From the NCBI GenBank assembly GCA_037176905.1, contig JBBBWG010013335.1:1-40718 (forward strand): DNA of 40,718 bases. The letters run 5' to 3'. The notes beneath the pieces were generated by a model. The model searched no databases and was not told where the DNA came from. It saw only the letters and a program-made list of their open reading frames with translations. Position 1 is the first letter of the stretch, and each line of letters opens with the position of its first letter. This document shows positions 1 to 10,913 of this stretch, in pieces. The stretch is from Azolla pinnata. Its lineage: Eukaryota; Streptophyta; Polypodiopsida; Salviniales; Salviniaceae. The position numbers were made by a program, and so were the translations under genes.

Positions 1-1
1 G

Positions 2-445
2 TACTACTACGACGACGACGACCCGGGGCTGCCGCGGGCGTTCCTGGGCATCCAGAACCGGGCGCGTGCGGCGGTGGGCGTGCCGCCGCTGGTGTGGAAC
101 CGGCAGCTCGCGGGCTACGCGCGGTGGTGGGCGGAGCAGAACGCGGCGCGCGGCGACTGCCTCCTCCACCACTCGGGCGGCCCGTACGGCGAGAACATCT
201 TCTGGGGCAGCGGCCGCCGCTGGTCGCCCGCCGACGCCGCCGCCGACTGGGCCGCCGAGCGCCGCTGGTACGACCACGCCTCCAACTCGTGCCGCTTCGC
301 CGACGCGTGCGGCCACTACACGCAGATGGTGTGGCGCAGCTCGCGCTTCGTCGGCTGCGCGCGCGTCACGTGCGGCGACGGCAAGATCTTCATGACCTGC
401 AACTACTACCCGCCCGGGAACTACATCGGCCAGCGCCCCTACTGA
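2..445 (+). CDS. PR-1-like CAP superfamily protein, 5' truncated by window edge
   Basis: The frame is open from base 2 to the TGA at 443-445 and gives 147 residues without a start, so the N terminus (expected secretory signal peptide) lies left of the window. The visible part is a nearly complete CAP (SCP/TAPS) domain: AFLGIQNRARAAVGVPPLVW at the N side, the GPYGENIFWG motif, the CAP signature GHYTQMVWR, and the C-terminal CNYYPPGNYIGQRPY motif. Six cysteines (GDC, NSC, DAC, GC, VTC, MTC) fit the three disulfides of plant PR-1. The family is secreted, and some members bind sterols and act in pathogen response. The ATG-like start some callers would choose at 74 is a GTG inside the domain. The coding sequence is very GC-rich, unlike the AT-rich DNA after the stop. 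Family assignment is firm; the specific role is unknown. Confidence 0.93.
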   Translation, partial: YYYDDDDPGLPRAFLGIQNRARAAVGVPPLVWNRQLAGYARWWAEQNAARGDCLLHHSGGPYGENIFWGSGRRWSPADAAADWAAERRWYDHASNSCRFADACGHYTQMVWRSSRFVGCARVTCGDGKIFMTCNYYPPGNYIGQRPY

Positions 446-480
446 GTGAGATCGCCCCGATTCGGATCCGAGAAAGAAGC

Positions 481-568
481 ATATCTATCTATCCATGTAT
501 CTATCTATCTTATGTATCTATCTATGTATCCATCTATCCAGTCTATCTATCTATCTGTCAATCTATCG
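481..568. repeat. Imperfect (CTAT)n microsatellite
   Basis: Tetranucleotide CTAT/ATCT units interrupted by TGTATC variants, starting about 40 bases after the PR-1 stop and so probably within its 3' UTR. Confidence 0.85.
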
Positions 569-784
569 ACCCAATCCAAGCAGCAAAGCAACAAAGCAGC
601 AAGCAGCAGGGTTCGGTTCCTCCAAAAATGTGGCTTTTTAGGCCTTCACCAAAAATGTGGCTCTCTCTCCAATTGCCCATACATGAATGTGGCCACGCGC
701 TCTCCCATCCATGGATGAAGGAAGCTGCTTGGGCCCTCGCCTTTCATCCAAATGTAGCTCCCTCATTGCCCATCAGCACAATCG

Positions 785-874
785 TGAATATGGCCAAGTG
801 CTCCAAATTCCATGGATGAAGCTGCGGCATGAATACGGCCAAGTGCTCCAAAATCCATGCATGAAGCTGCGGCG
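785..874. repeat. 45-bp tandem duplication
   Basis: Two adjacent copies, 785-829 and 830-874, share the core GGCCAAGTGCTCCAAA followed by ATGAAGCTGCGG and differ at a few bases. Weaker relatives (the words CCATGGATGAAG and AAAAATGTGGCT) occur just upstream at 625-725, suggesting an older degenerate array. Confidence 0.8.
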
Positions 875-2037
875 GCTGCCCATCTCCGTCTCCTCACAGC
901 CTAGCTCTAGTACATAGCACCATGCCCACCATCATCATCATCACCATCACAACTGCCCAAAAAATAACTTGTATTACTACTATTGTCCACTAGTGTCAGT
1001 CATCATTACTCGTTGCTATCATCAACATCCACCCTCGCAAAGTTCTTGCAATTTGGACCTTCTTCCGACGTTTGCGCACAATGTATGTGCTCTTCACATC
1101 CCCATTCTGTGTCTGTCAAATTCGCTCGCCAAATTCAGGGCTACATCTCATGTTTTGGCAGGCTTTTTTGTCCCACCCTTCTCAAGACCGATGGGTTGCA
1201 CTTTCACATTAAGAAATAATGCTGAGTGCGTGCGTAGTGTTCAAAGTTCTATAAAGAGTGTGTGTCTGTGTGCGTGCTCTTATTGAGCTCATCATTATTC
1301 TTAGACAAAGATAAGAGTGAACGAAGCCACCAAACCATATCGTCTTTATTCCTTCCAGATTCGTTTGGATAGGCAAACTTCGGATGATGACCGCACATTA
1401 TGACCTTAAGTGCGACAATCGTAGCCACCAAATCGTCACCAAGCAGAAAGAATTCAGAAACACTTACATGCTCTTTGAAACAAATGAACAGCTCAGATGA
1501 AGACACTGTCAATGCCCACCGTTTAGGAAGCGGAGCAGGGATCAACCATCCTTTTGAAGTACTTTTGATCGATCGGGCAGTAGTTTGAAATTTCATGCTC
1601 GGGGGTTAGAAATGTAAAAGAAAACAAAAATACCATTGCCCATTCGGTCGCCCTTCATCTCAGATCCAGATGGAGATAGTTTTCAACAACAAAGCCTACA
1701 TTGCTCTAACCACATTGACAACTCACGCTGGCGAAAACAAAGCTAACAGGCCCAACAATCGAGAGATACCAAGACTGATGTTTGGACAAACGGAAGGAAA
1801 GAAAAAGCACCCACCTTATTTCCCATCTTTCTCTGGATTCATAAAACAGCTCTCAGAACTTAGAAAACAAAGTCGTTGCAGCATCTGATGATAGTACAAA
1901 CTTCTAGTTTTACACATCACTAAAACGGACAGTTGTAGCGTATTTATTTCTTGTAATGATATGTTGATCACCTGTGCCAATAGACGAGACAACAAAATTG
2001 GTGCCTTTACTGGTAAGAGAAGAAGAAACATATCCGT

Positions 2038-3311
2038 CTACTTTCTGCTATTTTTCTCCTCGATCCCAGATTTAGAAAACCGAGCCCTTAGAACCTCTAA
2101 GACTTCCTCAAACTTCACGTCTTGTGCGGAGAGGAGAACCATAGAGTGATATAAGACATCGGCCATCTCGGATACTGTTCGTGCTTTGCCTTCCTTTTCC
2201 TCCACAGTTCGGCAAAGCTCATCTGCCTCTTCCCTAAATCAAAATAAAAAGACATTTTTCAACTTCATAATCAGTCTAAACCTTTGCATCGCCAAAAAAC
2301 GCAAATTAACATAAGGAAGCAGAAGTGCATATCTAGCATTTGCTTTAGTGACTGCTCTGTTTACCATTGGCAGGCAAGTGCTGTATTCCTGGTATCATAT
2401 ATATGAGTACAAGTACCAGTCATGGGTTGAGGGCTAACGAAATGGTGATGTACCCATTTGGTTAGCCCATGTGGTGAAGTACTTGAGTCCTACGGTTGAA
2501 TCCCCTTGAAAAAGGCGAAGGTGGCAGTTGCCTTCACACAACTTTGGGCGAGTGTTCCTTCTTAACACTAACAGAAAATGTATAGACGCAGAGAGAGAGG
2601 GGGAGGAGAGAGAGAGAGACCGTATTTTTGAGCACAAAAGAGTAGGGTCTTTTAGCAGCTTTTGTGTCCATGATGGTTTCATTTCTGCTCCAGAAGCCAA
2701 CAAATCATCTCGCCTTTTTTCTATGGTACGCTCCAAAGAGTACAAAGTGGTCAGCGCCTGATTTGAGCGGACAGAGAAAAGAGAACATGTGAGCTGGTTC
2801 AGTGACATTACATGATATATCAATTCCAATATGATGAGAGAAAACAATCGGTTAACCTGATCACCGTGGCTTACACCCTTAGAGATAGAGGTGAAATAGC
2901 ATGTCTCAGCGCCAGTGTGACATGTGGGTCCATCCGGAAGGCCCAAATAGATTATCTGTTCTGTTCCAAAGATTTTTACTTTTTACATGCTCAGTGTTTG
3001 AATGATATAAACCAATAGCAAAATACTACAGATTGTCCCCGAGTTATTCGTGAGAAAAAACTTACTGAGTCACGATCGCAATCAATAAACACATCCTTCA
3101 CATTGATAAAATTTGATGATGATTCCCCTTTTGTCCATAGTGAAGCACGAGATCGGCTGTAGAATGTGGCCCGGCCAGATGCTAGCGTAGCAGAAACAGC
3201 ATCGGGATCAGCAAAACCTTGCATTAGAATTGCTCCAGTGTTGATATGCTGGGCAATGGCTACTGCTAAACCATTCTTATCCCACTTGATTGAGTCCAGC
3301 AACTTTTGTAC
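2038..3311 (-). CDS. HISN2: Bifunctional phosphoribosyl-AMP cyclohydrolase / phosphoribosyl-ATP pyrophosphatase (HISN2), four C-terminal exons
   Basis: Catalyses steps 2 and 3 of histidine synthesis in plastids: pyrophosphate removal from PR-ATP (HisE part) and ring opening of PR-AMP (HisI part). Minus-strand exons in order: 3311-3066, 2955-2875, 2757-2621, 2233-2038, with GT-AG borders and phases 0, 0, 2. The first two encode HisI, with FYSRSRASLWTKGESS, the metal-site segment DCDRDS and the GPTCHTGAETCYF motif. The last two encode HisE, with KPSWTQKLL, CSKIREEADELCRT and EMADVLYHSMVLLS. The stop TAG is at 2040-2038 after SGIEEKNSRK. These exons give 219 residues. Plant HISN2 is about 280, the difference being the N-terminal transit peptide. 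The exon begins VQKLLDSIKWDKNG, matching the start of the mature HisI domain, so one upstream exon is missing from this call (see 4155-4529). Confidence 0.93.
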
Positions 3312-3778
3312 CTATATAAAGATATATGTTCAAAGTTCAATGCTCTTGATTAGACTGAGACCTCACGTGATGAAGCATTCTCGCAATTCTATGCGAGCAG
3401 AACATTGTTTATACATACTTGGACCAACACTAATACATGGGCTTCTATGTTTTGTATTTCTTGGCAATGTTTTGCACTATGGTATGCAATATGCACAAGA
3501 TCCACATTAAACACGAAACAATGCGTAAAACCATGATAAAAACAGCCATTGGTATGTATGCTTTCCAATCTATCAATATTCTGGCTTAGAAAGCATAAGA
3601 CATGTCAGGTTGCCATTTTAACAGATCCAGCTCATATCATCTCATTTCACGTTAAACAGTGGGATTGACTGAGTCCCTACGACTAAAACAATCAATTTAA
3701 GGAGAGGAATAGTCAACGTGATTATATTATTGATATTTATCTGCTGAATGGAATGCATTGCCATTGGAATTTTAGAGT

Positions 3779-3896
3779 GCAAGTCCTGGATACTTAACTT
3801 CATCTCGAAATTTCTACGACGCACCTTTTGCGTACTCGCAAGTCCTGGATACTTAACTTCATCTCGAAGTTTCTACGACGCACCTTTTGCGTACTC
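3779..3896. repeat. 59-bp tandem duplication
   Basis: Two almost identical 59-bp units (3779-3837 and 3838-3896), each beginning GCAAGTCCTGGATACTTAAC and ending TTTTGCGTACTC. They lie in the putative first intron of HISN2. The near identity points to a recent duplication. Confidence 0.88.
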
Positions 3897-4154
3897 AATT
3901 ACATGATCAGTGCTTACAAGCACCATAGAAAATGTCATGTCCATCTATATCTGGTAAGAGATATTATGCCACCTCTACTAAGGCCTAGAACAAACATAGG
4001 CCTTTGGATCACAAATAGCTCTCGAAATTCTGCAACTTTTACATGAACGAAACCCACAAAAAAGGCTAAAGAAACAAAACAAAACAGCGTGACATGCCAG
4101 CCTCAAGAAAAATCTCTCATCTTGATGGAATGAAATGCACTGGAAATCCGCGAC

Positions 4155-4529
4155 TTGCCTCGGGTGTGGAAACAGGTCGAGCGCGTTGGAAGGGTGCAAC
4201 CTCGTTGTTGGAAGGCAGGGAGTACATAACGGGATTGACGATGCAAGCGGAACCGAAACTTCCTCTGCCTCTGCTGCTTGTGCAGTGGAACAACACAGGT
4301 TTCCATTGGGAGGCCAAGGGGCTATTGGCAACAACAAAAAAAGGGGGGGAAGGAGGGGAACAGTCACAAAAACCAGGAAAACAAGAGAAGAAAAAGAACT
4401 CGGAGGTCTCAAAGGAGCAACGTACAGGGAAGAAGGGCGGGCGGAGAAGGAGCCCTGCAAATCTGCAGAAGAGGTGGAGAGGGGGAGAGCTCCTCCAAGC
4501 ACAGCCATTTCTGGATGAAATGTCTGCAT
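4155..4529 (-). CDS. HISN2: Candidate first exon of HISN2 (plastid transit peptide), uncertain
   Basis: The HISN2 exon at 3311 starts in phase 0 and needs an upstream exon. The minus strand here has an ATG at 4529-4527 opening a Ser/Pro/Ala-rich, acid-poor start (MQTFHPEMAVLGGALPLSTS) typical of a transit peptide, with a possible phase-0 GT donor after CAA at 4155. A second possibility uses the sequence AGGCAAGT at 4160-4153 as a GC donor in another frame, giving STPE joined to VQKLLDSIKW, which aligns well with the family, but that frame has no ATG upstream. A third frame starts at 4306 (METCVVPLHK) but its phase at the GC donor does not fit. Which is right cannot be decided from sequence alone. 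Confidence 0.35.
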
Positions 4530-4570
4530 CTAAAACTTAGGGAAAAGAAACAGGTAGTTTCAGTGCAGTG

Positions 4571-4611
4571 TTAGGGTTTAGGGTTTAGGGTTTAGGGTTT
4601 AGGGTTTGGGG
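4571..4611. repeat. Interstitial telomere-type repeat (TTTAGGG)n
   Basis: About five consecutive TTTAGGG units, then degenerate TTTGGGG and TTTTAGG units. The tract sits between the divergent HISN2 and PLC genes, about 40 bp upstream of the possible HISN2 ATG, where it would read as CCCTAAA on the HISN2 strand. Short tracts of this kind (telo boxes) are known in plant promoters and 5' UTRs. A short degenerate echo lies at 4727-4743. Confidence 0.9.
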
Positions 4612-5562
4612 TTTTAGGATTTGGGAATCTGAAACTTCGGCATCGCAATTGAGATGATCCTGGGTTCGATTCCGAAACTCGCATCACAATTCCCAGCATC
4701 AAACATGTCGGGATTGCACACGAAGAGTTTAGGGGTTTAGGGTCTTTCACGTCCACATGTTTGAGGTCTAGGTCTATCTATATCCATGTTCAGCTCCAAA
4801 TTAGATAGTCGAAGAGTCGTGATCTGATCTGAACTGCTCGTCAGAAAAGGCCCTTATGGATGATCTGAGCAAAAACCAATCCTCTGATGTCAATCTTCGC
4901 TTTGATCGAGTCTGTCTCATATTGCATGTCTTTTGCACCATCTCTTGCTCTAAAGATGGCTTTTCCAACCTCTGCGTCTGTTGAATTGATGTAGTCCAAA
5001 GCCTAGTGTACAGATTGAGTCAAACTCTTAGAGTGGCCCCACCTTAGACCATTAATTAAAGTTCTAATGATGGGTTTGTACATATTTAATGCTTGTGGTG
5101 CAAAGCTTAGACTTTTGTTTTTTGTCTCCCAGTGTTTAGTTGTAGGTCCTGATAAGCGATTTGCTGATTCGCAAAAAGTCTGGAATTCAGACAAAATTTT
5201 AACATTGTGGATTCGGTTTCTCCAAAAGATACGCAGATTTCAGTATGCACAGAGATGTATATATCAGCAAAAAATAATGGATTTTTTTTGTCTTTGATGA
5301 TCTGGAGAATCTCAATCAATTATATATCAGCATTATAAGTGCCTTCAGTTCAGTAATGCTAGGAGGAAAGGTTCTGGTGATACCTCAAAATAAAATGGAG
5401 AAGAAAAGCCAAGCTATAAACCGACGAGTGCAGATGCATCACATGAGTCGACGATTGGGCGTCGAAGCTCTCAAAGCCATTCTGCTTGTCCATTATTAGC
5501 TCGCCGATCGCCACGCGCTTTCGACACGTTCATCCGTTTTCCTTTCCATTCATGCTTCGATA

Positions 5563-5597
<35 letters not shown>

Positions 5598-5943
5598 GTC
5601 TTTCTCCTCGTAGCCTGTTAGGCGATGATCGATTCGATATCTCCTAACCTAATAAAAATATCTGGATGGAAGCTATTTTTTTAGTCCAAATTATGAGAAG
5701 ACTTCCACAAATTCAGAAAGAACAACTCTTGTAGGTAAATAAATAAATAAATCTAGATTAGTTTCGAAAACAGAGAAATGAATGGAATCTCAAACCGCAG
5801 ATTCGAAAGGTTGTAAACCAGGCAAAAGGAGTATTTGGGAGGGTCTACAGTCGGGACCGTGATCAAAAGGGGGATCGGAGCTCGATAACGAGCGTATTGG
5901 GGCCCTCGATTAATCAATAAGGCGGAGCAACAATCACAGCAGC
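4612..5943. other. Divergent intergenic region HISN2/PLC
   Basis: No coding segment recognised. It holds a perfect (TC)n tract at 5565-5594 and otherwise AT-rich unique sequence. Promoters of both divergent genes are expected here, but I see no site I would name with confidence. Confidence 0.5.
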
Positions 5944-6130
5944 GGTTCATGGAGAATCAGAATCGGAAGAAGCAGAATCAGAAGCAGCAAAACCAGAACC
6001 GGAAGAAGCAGAATCAGAAGCAGCGGAAGCAGAATCGGAAGAAGCAGAATTAGAAGCAGCAGAAGCAGAAGCAAAATCATCAGAAGCAGCAGAAAATGCA
6101 GATGAAGAAGAAGTAGCAGAAGAGAAGCAA
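5944..6130. repeat. Purine-rich degenerate repeat, GAAGCAGAATC units, in PLC leader region
   Basis: Repeats of AGAATC, GGAAGAAGCAGAATC and AGAAGCAGC over about 185 bp, nearly all purine plus C, followed by a CT-rich stretch at 6215-6260 just before the PLC start. An ATG at 5948 opens a 35-codon frame of Asn/Gln/Lys/Arg residues. If the leader is transcribed this would be an upstream ORF. Low complexity makes real coding unlikely. Confidence 0.75.
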
Positions 6131-6358
6131 AAAGACAAAGCAAGGGATTTGTTTTTGAGGGGTATTTCTTGGAAATATGCAAAACTGGAGAGAGAAAGAG
6201 AGAAGAGGATAATGTGGTCACCTCTCTCTTCTGCTTTTTCTCTCTCCTCTCTCTAGAAAAGACAGAGCGTCGGCTCTTCTTCCTCCTCGATCGAGCTTCT
6301 GCTGCTGCTGCTGCTGCTTCCGCGATCGATCCGAAGGATCCGGCTCTCTGCTGCCGCC

Positions 6359-9300
6359 ATGATCGCCCTCAAGAGCTGCTTCTCCTGCTGCTTCGGCCCC
6401 CCCAAAGCTTCCTCGTCCCCCTCCGCCTCCGACTTGGAGCAGCTCTTCCGCCGCTACTCCCACAATGGCTCCATGGATGCTGCCCGCCTGCACAGCTTCC
6501 TGCAAGAGTGCCAGGGGGAGATCCGCGTAACGCTGCAGGACGTGGAGGCGCTCATGGCCACGGTCGTGAAAGAGAAAGGAGGAGGAGGAGGAGGAGGAGG
6601 AGGAGGAGGAGGAGCCCCCCCCAGGTTCGATTTCAAGCTTTTCTCCCAATTCCTCTTCGACGAGGCTCTCAATCCGCCCATCGATTCTAAGGCAAGTCCC
6701 CTTCTCCTGCGCTCTGCTGCTTCTGCTTTGGTTTCTTGCTTCAGCTTCTTGCTGCTTTCCCCCCCATGCCATGAGCTTTCTTTTGACCTCCCGAATTGAT
6801 CCGCTGTTTTGACGTCTGTATGTGGCCGCACAGGTGCATCATGATATGGATCTACCGCTGTCGCGCTACTACATTTTCACGGGGCACAACTCGTACCTCA
6901 CCGGGAATCAGCTCAGCAGCGACTGCAGCGAAGAGCCCATCATCAAGGCGTTGCTGCAGGGAGTTCGCGTCATCGAATTGGACTTGTGGCCGAATCCGTC
7001 GAAAGACCGCATTCATGTGAAACATGGCGGGTAACATGTGAAAATCGACATGTTTTCGATGCCTTTCTTGGTTCTCCCTCGCCCCTCCCCCTACACATAC
7101 AATTCTTTTGCGAGAGGTTCTCATCCGCATCGCGACATTTCTTGCTGCTGTGTGCTCAGAACGTTAACTGCACCCGTCGAGTTCGAGAAGTGCATCAAGG
7201 CTATAATGGAGAATGCCTTTGTTAAGAGCGAATTTCCGGTCATTATTACTTTCGAGGACCATTTGAACCCGCCTTTGCAAGCACAAGCAGCAGAGGTATC
7301 TTCTGTTGCCTCCTTTGTCGTATCATGTATGCTATTTCTTTTGCTGTGGGAATCAATGCAGACATAGTATGGTGCATTATGTATTTCATGCATCCAATGT
7401 GGTGCATATACACTTACATACATGGAATGCTATACTTATGTGCATCGATACAAGTACAAAAGGAATGTATGAATGTATATAATGCAGCTAATTGTGTACG
7501 CGATCAATGTATGCAGATGCATAATGCACATAATACGGTAGACTCAATCTCATGCATATGTACGCCCTGATCCCAGAGGGATTCATGTGAGCAAGCACAT
7601 TGTTCAACTCGCATTTGCAAAGGAAAGATATAGCACTCCAGAATTATAAGCTGCGATGCAGCTTTCGAAAGAAAGCTAAACAAAATGGTATCCTTTGCAG
7701 ATAGTTCATCAGATTTTCGGGAAAACTCTGTACTGCCCCGACCCACTACTTGAGGGTTTCACTGACTTCCCATCACCAGCGTCACTTAAGAACAGGATAA
7801 TAATCTCGACCAAACCACCCAAGGAGTATGCCAAGACCATAACAGAGGCAGAACTTGATGCCGTTCCCACCCCAGGAACTGCTTCAGAACTAGCTGCACC
7901 GAATAATCCAGAGGAGGGTTGGGGCGATGAGCTGCCAGACGACCTTGGGGCAGATGCAGGAGCCAATAATAAGGTAAAGTGTATTCTGTCTTGCAAAACG
8001 AAAGCAAAAAGGGATTGAAACTACATATAGGCAACGTTTTCAAGGTGTCACGCTAAAATCTTATATCCATATATGTGAGTGTATACATGCATCTATATTT
8101 ATATATGCATGTTTGTTTATCCAGTCCGATGGAGATTTCGATGTTTCGGATAATGATGATGATGAAACAAATGGATCTGAAGCGGCACTGGAATACAAAA
8201 AGATCATAACCATCAAAGCTGGAAAGCCCCGTGGAAAATCTTTGAAGGATGCACTTGCTTTAGAACCATATGTGAAACGCGTGAGCTTGAGTGAACCTCA
8301 GCTTTCCAAAGTTGCCGATGAACATCCAGATGCAGTGGTGAGGTATGCCTAGATATATTAACTACATGAGGTAATGTGCATCAGTCTGAAGCATAACTTG
8401 ATTTTGTCTTCCCTTTTAGTTTTACCAAGAGTAATCTACTTCGGATATACCCAAAAGGCATCCGTGTCGATTCGTCCAACTACAGTCCTCTAAAAGCTTG
8501 GTTGCATGGAGCACAAATGGTTGCTTTCAACATGCAGGTATCCAGTTTGAGGTTGATTTTGAAAATGGCTACTGTTGATTAGCATAACTACAATGGAATT
8601 CGAAGCCACTAACTATCAACAAAGTTCTCTTTTCGTGTTCAACTGTGGATCAGGGTTATGGAAGGCCACTCTGGTTGGTGAATGGCTTCTTCAAAGCCAA
8701 TGGAGGAATCGGATATGTCAAGAAACCAGATTTTCTGATCGACGGAACCTTTAACCCAACAGATCCAAGGAATGTGAAGCGGATTTTGAAGGTACATGTT
8801 GTCGAAAACTCTATCTAAGGTGTTGTAAGGTTAAAAAGAGAAATGTACGCGCAGGAGAGCTGTTATAGTGACCTTATTCTGGCTTGTGTATCTGGGGTGA
8901 AAGTATGTGACTTAGATCTTTGAGTTTCTTTCAGGACTAGAGTATATGTTCTCCCCCCAAACATACGACTGACATTGCATCATCAAATCATCGATGTTTG
9001 CAGGTGAAAATTTATGAGGGAGCAGGATGGAAGGAAAAGTTCAAGAAGGGTCATTTCGATGCATTTTCACCTCCAGACTTCTATACAAGGGTATGTATGT
9101 CATCATAGACATGCATCAGACAGTGTAACTGTAAGCTTACAAGTAAACAAATGTGTACACATGTGTATGCAGGTTAATTGTTTGTATCATGCATGCATCT
9201 ACATTGTAGGAATATCATATTGTGTATGCATGTGGGAATACCATGCTGCGTGCGCGTATATGCATGCATGTAAGCTCTATAGATTGTACCATACCATGTA

Positions 9301-9678
9301 AGCTCTCCTAAACATGGAACATATCGCTTGAATGTTCCCATCAGGCATGATTGTTGTGCTGAATAATGCTTTTTACAGGTGGGCATAGCTGGCGCGAATG
9401 AAGACAGCATCATGAAGAAAACGGAGACGATAATAGACGATTGGACGCCTCGCTGGAACGAGGAATTCGAGTTCCCACTCCGAGTCCCAGAGCTCGCGCT
9501 GCTGCGGATCGAAGTGCACGAGTACGACGCCGCAGGTAAGGACGATTTCGGAGGCCAGACATGTCTTCCCGTCTCCGAACTGAAGCAAGGGATCCGAACG
9601 ATTCCGTTGTACGACAAGAAGGGAAGAGAGCTTTCGCCCGTGAAGCTGCTGGCGCGGTTCAGCTTCGTCGACCCCTGA
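6359..9678 (+). CDS. PLC: Phosphoinositide-specific phospholipase C (plant PI-PLC)
   Basis: Hydrolyses phosphoinositides to diacylglycerol and inositol phosphates at the plasma membrane, Ca2+ dependent. Nine exons: 6359-6691, 6834-7030, 7160-7295, 7701-7973, 8125-8342, 8420-8537, 8654-8791, 9004-9090, 9379-9678, giving 599 residues, the usual plant length. Order: EF-hand-like N domain (about 20-105), X domain with [10 protein letters not shown] (His129, Asn130), IELDLW (Glu159, Asp161), HVKHGG (His175) and TFEDH (Glu209), acidic X-Y linker, Y domain ([26 protein letters not shown]), and a C2 domain from about 472 to the end. The catalytic His and Ca2+ ligands expected for the family are all present. 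There is no PH domain, as in plants generally. Intron 1 starts with GC, not GT (see findings). A run of 12 Gly interrupts the N domain. The ATG at 6359 fits the family N terminus and follows a CT-rich leader. Confidence 0.96.
6578..6613 (+). repeat. (GGA)12 coding microsatellite in PLC exon 1
   Basis: Twelve consecutive GGA codons give a polyglycine run (about residues 74-85) between the two helical halves of the EF-hand-like domain. Being a triplet repeat, length changes would keep the frame. Confidence 0.95.
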
Positions 9679-10767
9679 ACAAACAGATCATCGATATGTC
9701 TGGAGCATTTGTAGTATGTAATCTGTGAAAAGAGTGTTGTTTGTATGTGTGTTGAGGGTCTCAGAACAGCTTCGGAGTGGCTTTGTATATTAGTTGTATT
9801 GTTGATTGATTGATTCTCATTGAATTGGTTTTTCTTTCTTTCTTTTTGCAAGGAAATCGCAAACCATACCGTTCGGACATTTGCATAAGATTTGATTTGT
9901 GCATCGATTTATCGGGGAAGAAAATGGTTGAATGGCGCCATGCCTCGACCGAGTCCTTTGATCATCTGCTCCTCCACTTGCTTCCAGCTAGCTAAGTATA
10001 GTCATTGGACCTTGAGCTGTTATAGACACAAGAAAAAAGGCAAGAAAAGTACTCTCTTCTTTCGCGGAACCCTCAGGTGTTGCACTAATCCTGTCGCATG
10101 TGGTGATTATTTCATTGTGGTATTCCTTCACGACTTGTCAACAGAATCGGCCTTCTATCGTACTATTTTCGAAAATTGTCAGGAGCATGAATCGGCTTTT
10201 GATTGCGTATTACGACGCTGAAAATTGTCGGAAGCATTAAAAATTAAGATGTGATCAAAGAAATCCTAGTCTGTCTAGAAAAGGGAGAAAAAGACAAAGG
10301 GTCGCCCACTTGCTGCTACAGTTTTTGGAGTGCCTAGTCTTCGTAAGCACGTGAATATTGTTGCTTGCTACTAGTACTACTACCAGTGAGGAAGAAGAGC
10401 TAGAAAGCTCGACATTGACAATGTTCACTATTGTGGCTTGTATGCTTTGGAAGGAGTAAATTTCACTTGACTTGGGGCAAACGACTTGTAGCTTGCAAGC
10501 GCGACGCGGATGTGATTGTGGAGGGGGTCGAATCGAATCAGGCAAAAACATCGAACTTTGTATGGTTGCTCATAGAGTTGTTGCCCCAAGCAAAAGCCGG
10601 GTTCTTCTCATCGACAATATGTTTTCTTTGGGACGCGAGCCTGATGCGCAAGCTTTGAACGTGGATCCAGCATGACGGCTTGTAGTACTAGACTTCCTCA
10701 GCCCATGTGCAGAATCCAGCGGATCAGTCGGGCACCTTAGACCTCTCGTTCAACTATACATATACTA

Positions 10768-10777
10768 TTATATAAAC
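10768..10777 (+). promoter_or_regulatory. Possible TATA box upstream of the PDF-PPR gene
   Basis: TTATATAAAC in a context of pyrimidines, about 390 bp before the proposed ATG at 11165. If used, the leader would be roughly 350 bp and would include the CCGAACC repeat. Sequence match only. Confidence 0.3.
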
Positions 10778-10913
10778 CCCTCCGACTTCTTGAAGTTTCT
10801 TCTAAGCGTAAAGAATTGAGAAGATGGAACTTAGATAATTAAGAAGCATCCTTGAGCAAGACTGAGGTTCGGTTACCGACTCTTTTAAAGTCAAAACATT
10901 CAAGCCGATGATG

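Larger units (their letters stand above)
446..2037. other. Intergenic spacer between PR-1 and HISN2
   Basis: This is the convergent space between the PR-1 stop and the HISN2 stop, so it should contain both 3' UTRs. It holds a CTAT microsatellite and a 45-bp tandem duplication (listed separately) plus AT-rich unique DNA. A 115-codon open frame on the minus strand (1249-1596) matches no family I recognise and I do not call it. Confidence 0.6.

Noticed and set aside
66..819. Two other plus-strand frames overlapping PR-1
   Set aside because: Arg/Ala-rich shadows of a GC-rich gene. The CAP domain is unambiguous in the third frame.
1249..1596. A 115-codon minus-strand frame in the PR-1/HISN2 spacer
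   Set aside because: No family recognised, no conserved motif, and average codon composition for AT-rich spacer. Not impossible as a gene, but unsupported.
4640..4700. Possible tRNA, from a GGTTCGATTCC T-loop-like word at 4663-4673
   Set aside because: The flanks (CCTGG and GAAAC) do not pair, and no acceptor stem or A box is found.
9174..9851. A 225-codon minus-strand frame overlapping the last PLC exon
   Set aside because: Antisense to the C2-domain exon and 3' UTR, with no recognisable domain.
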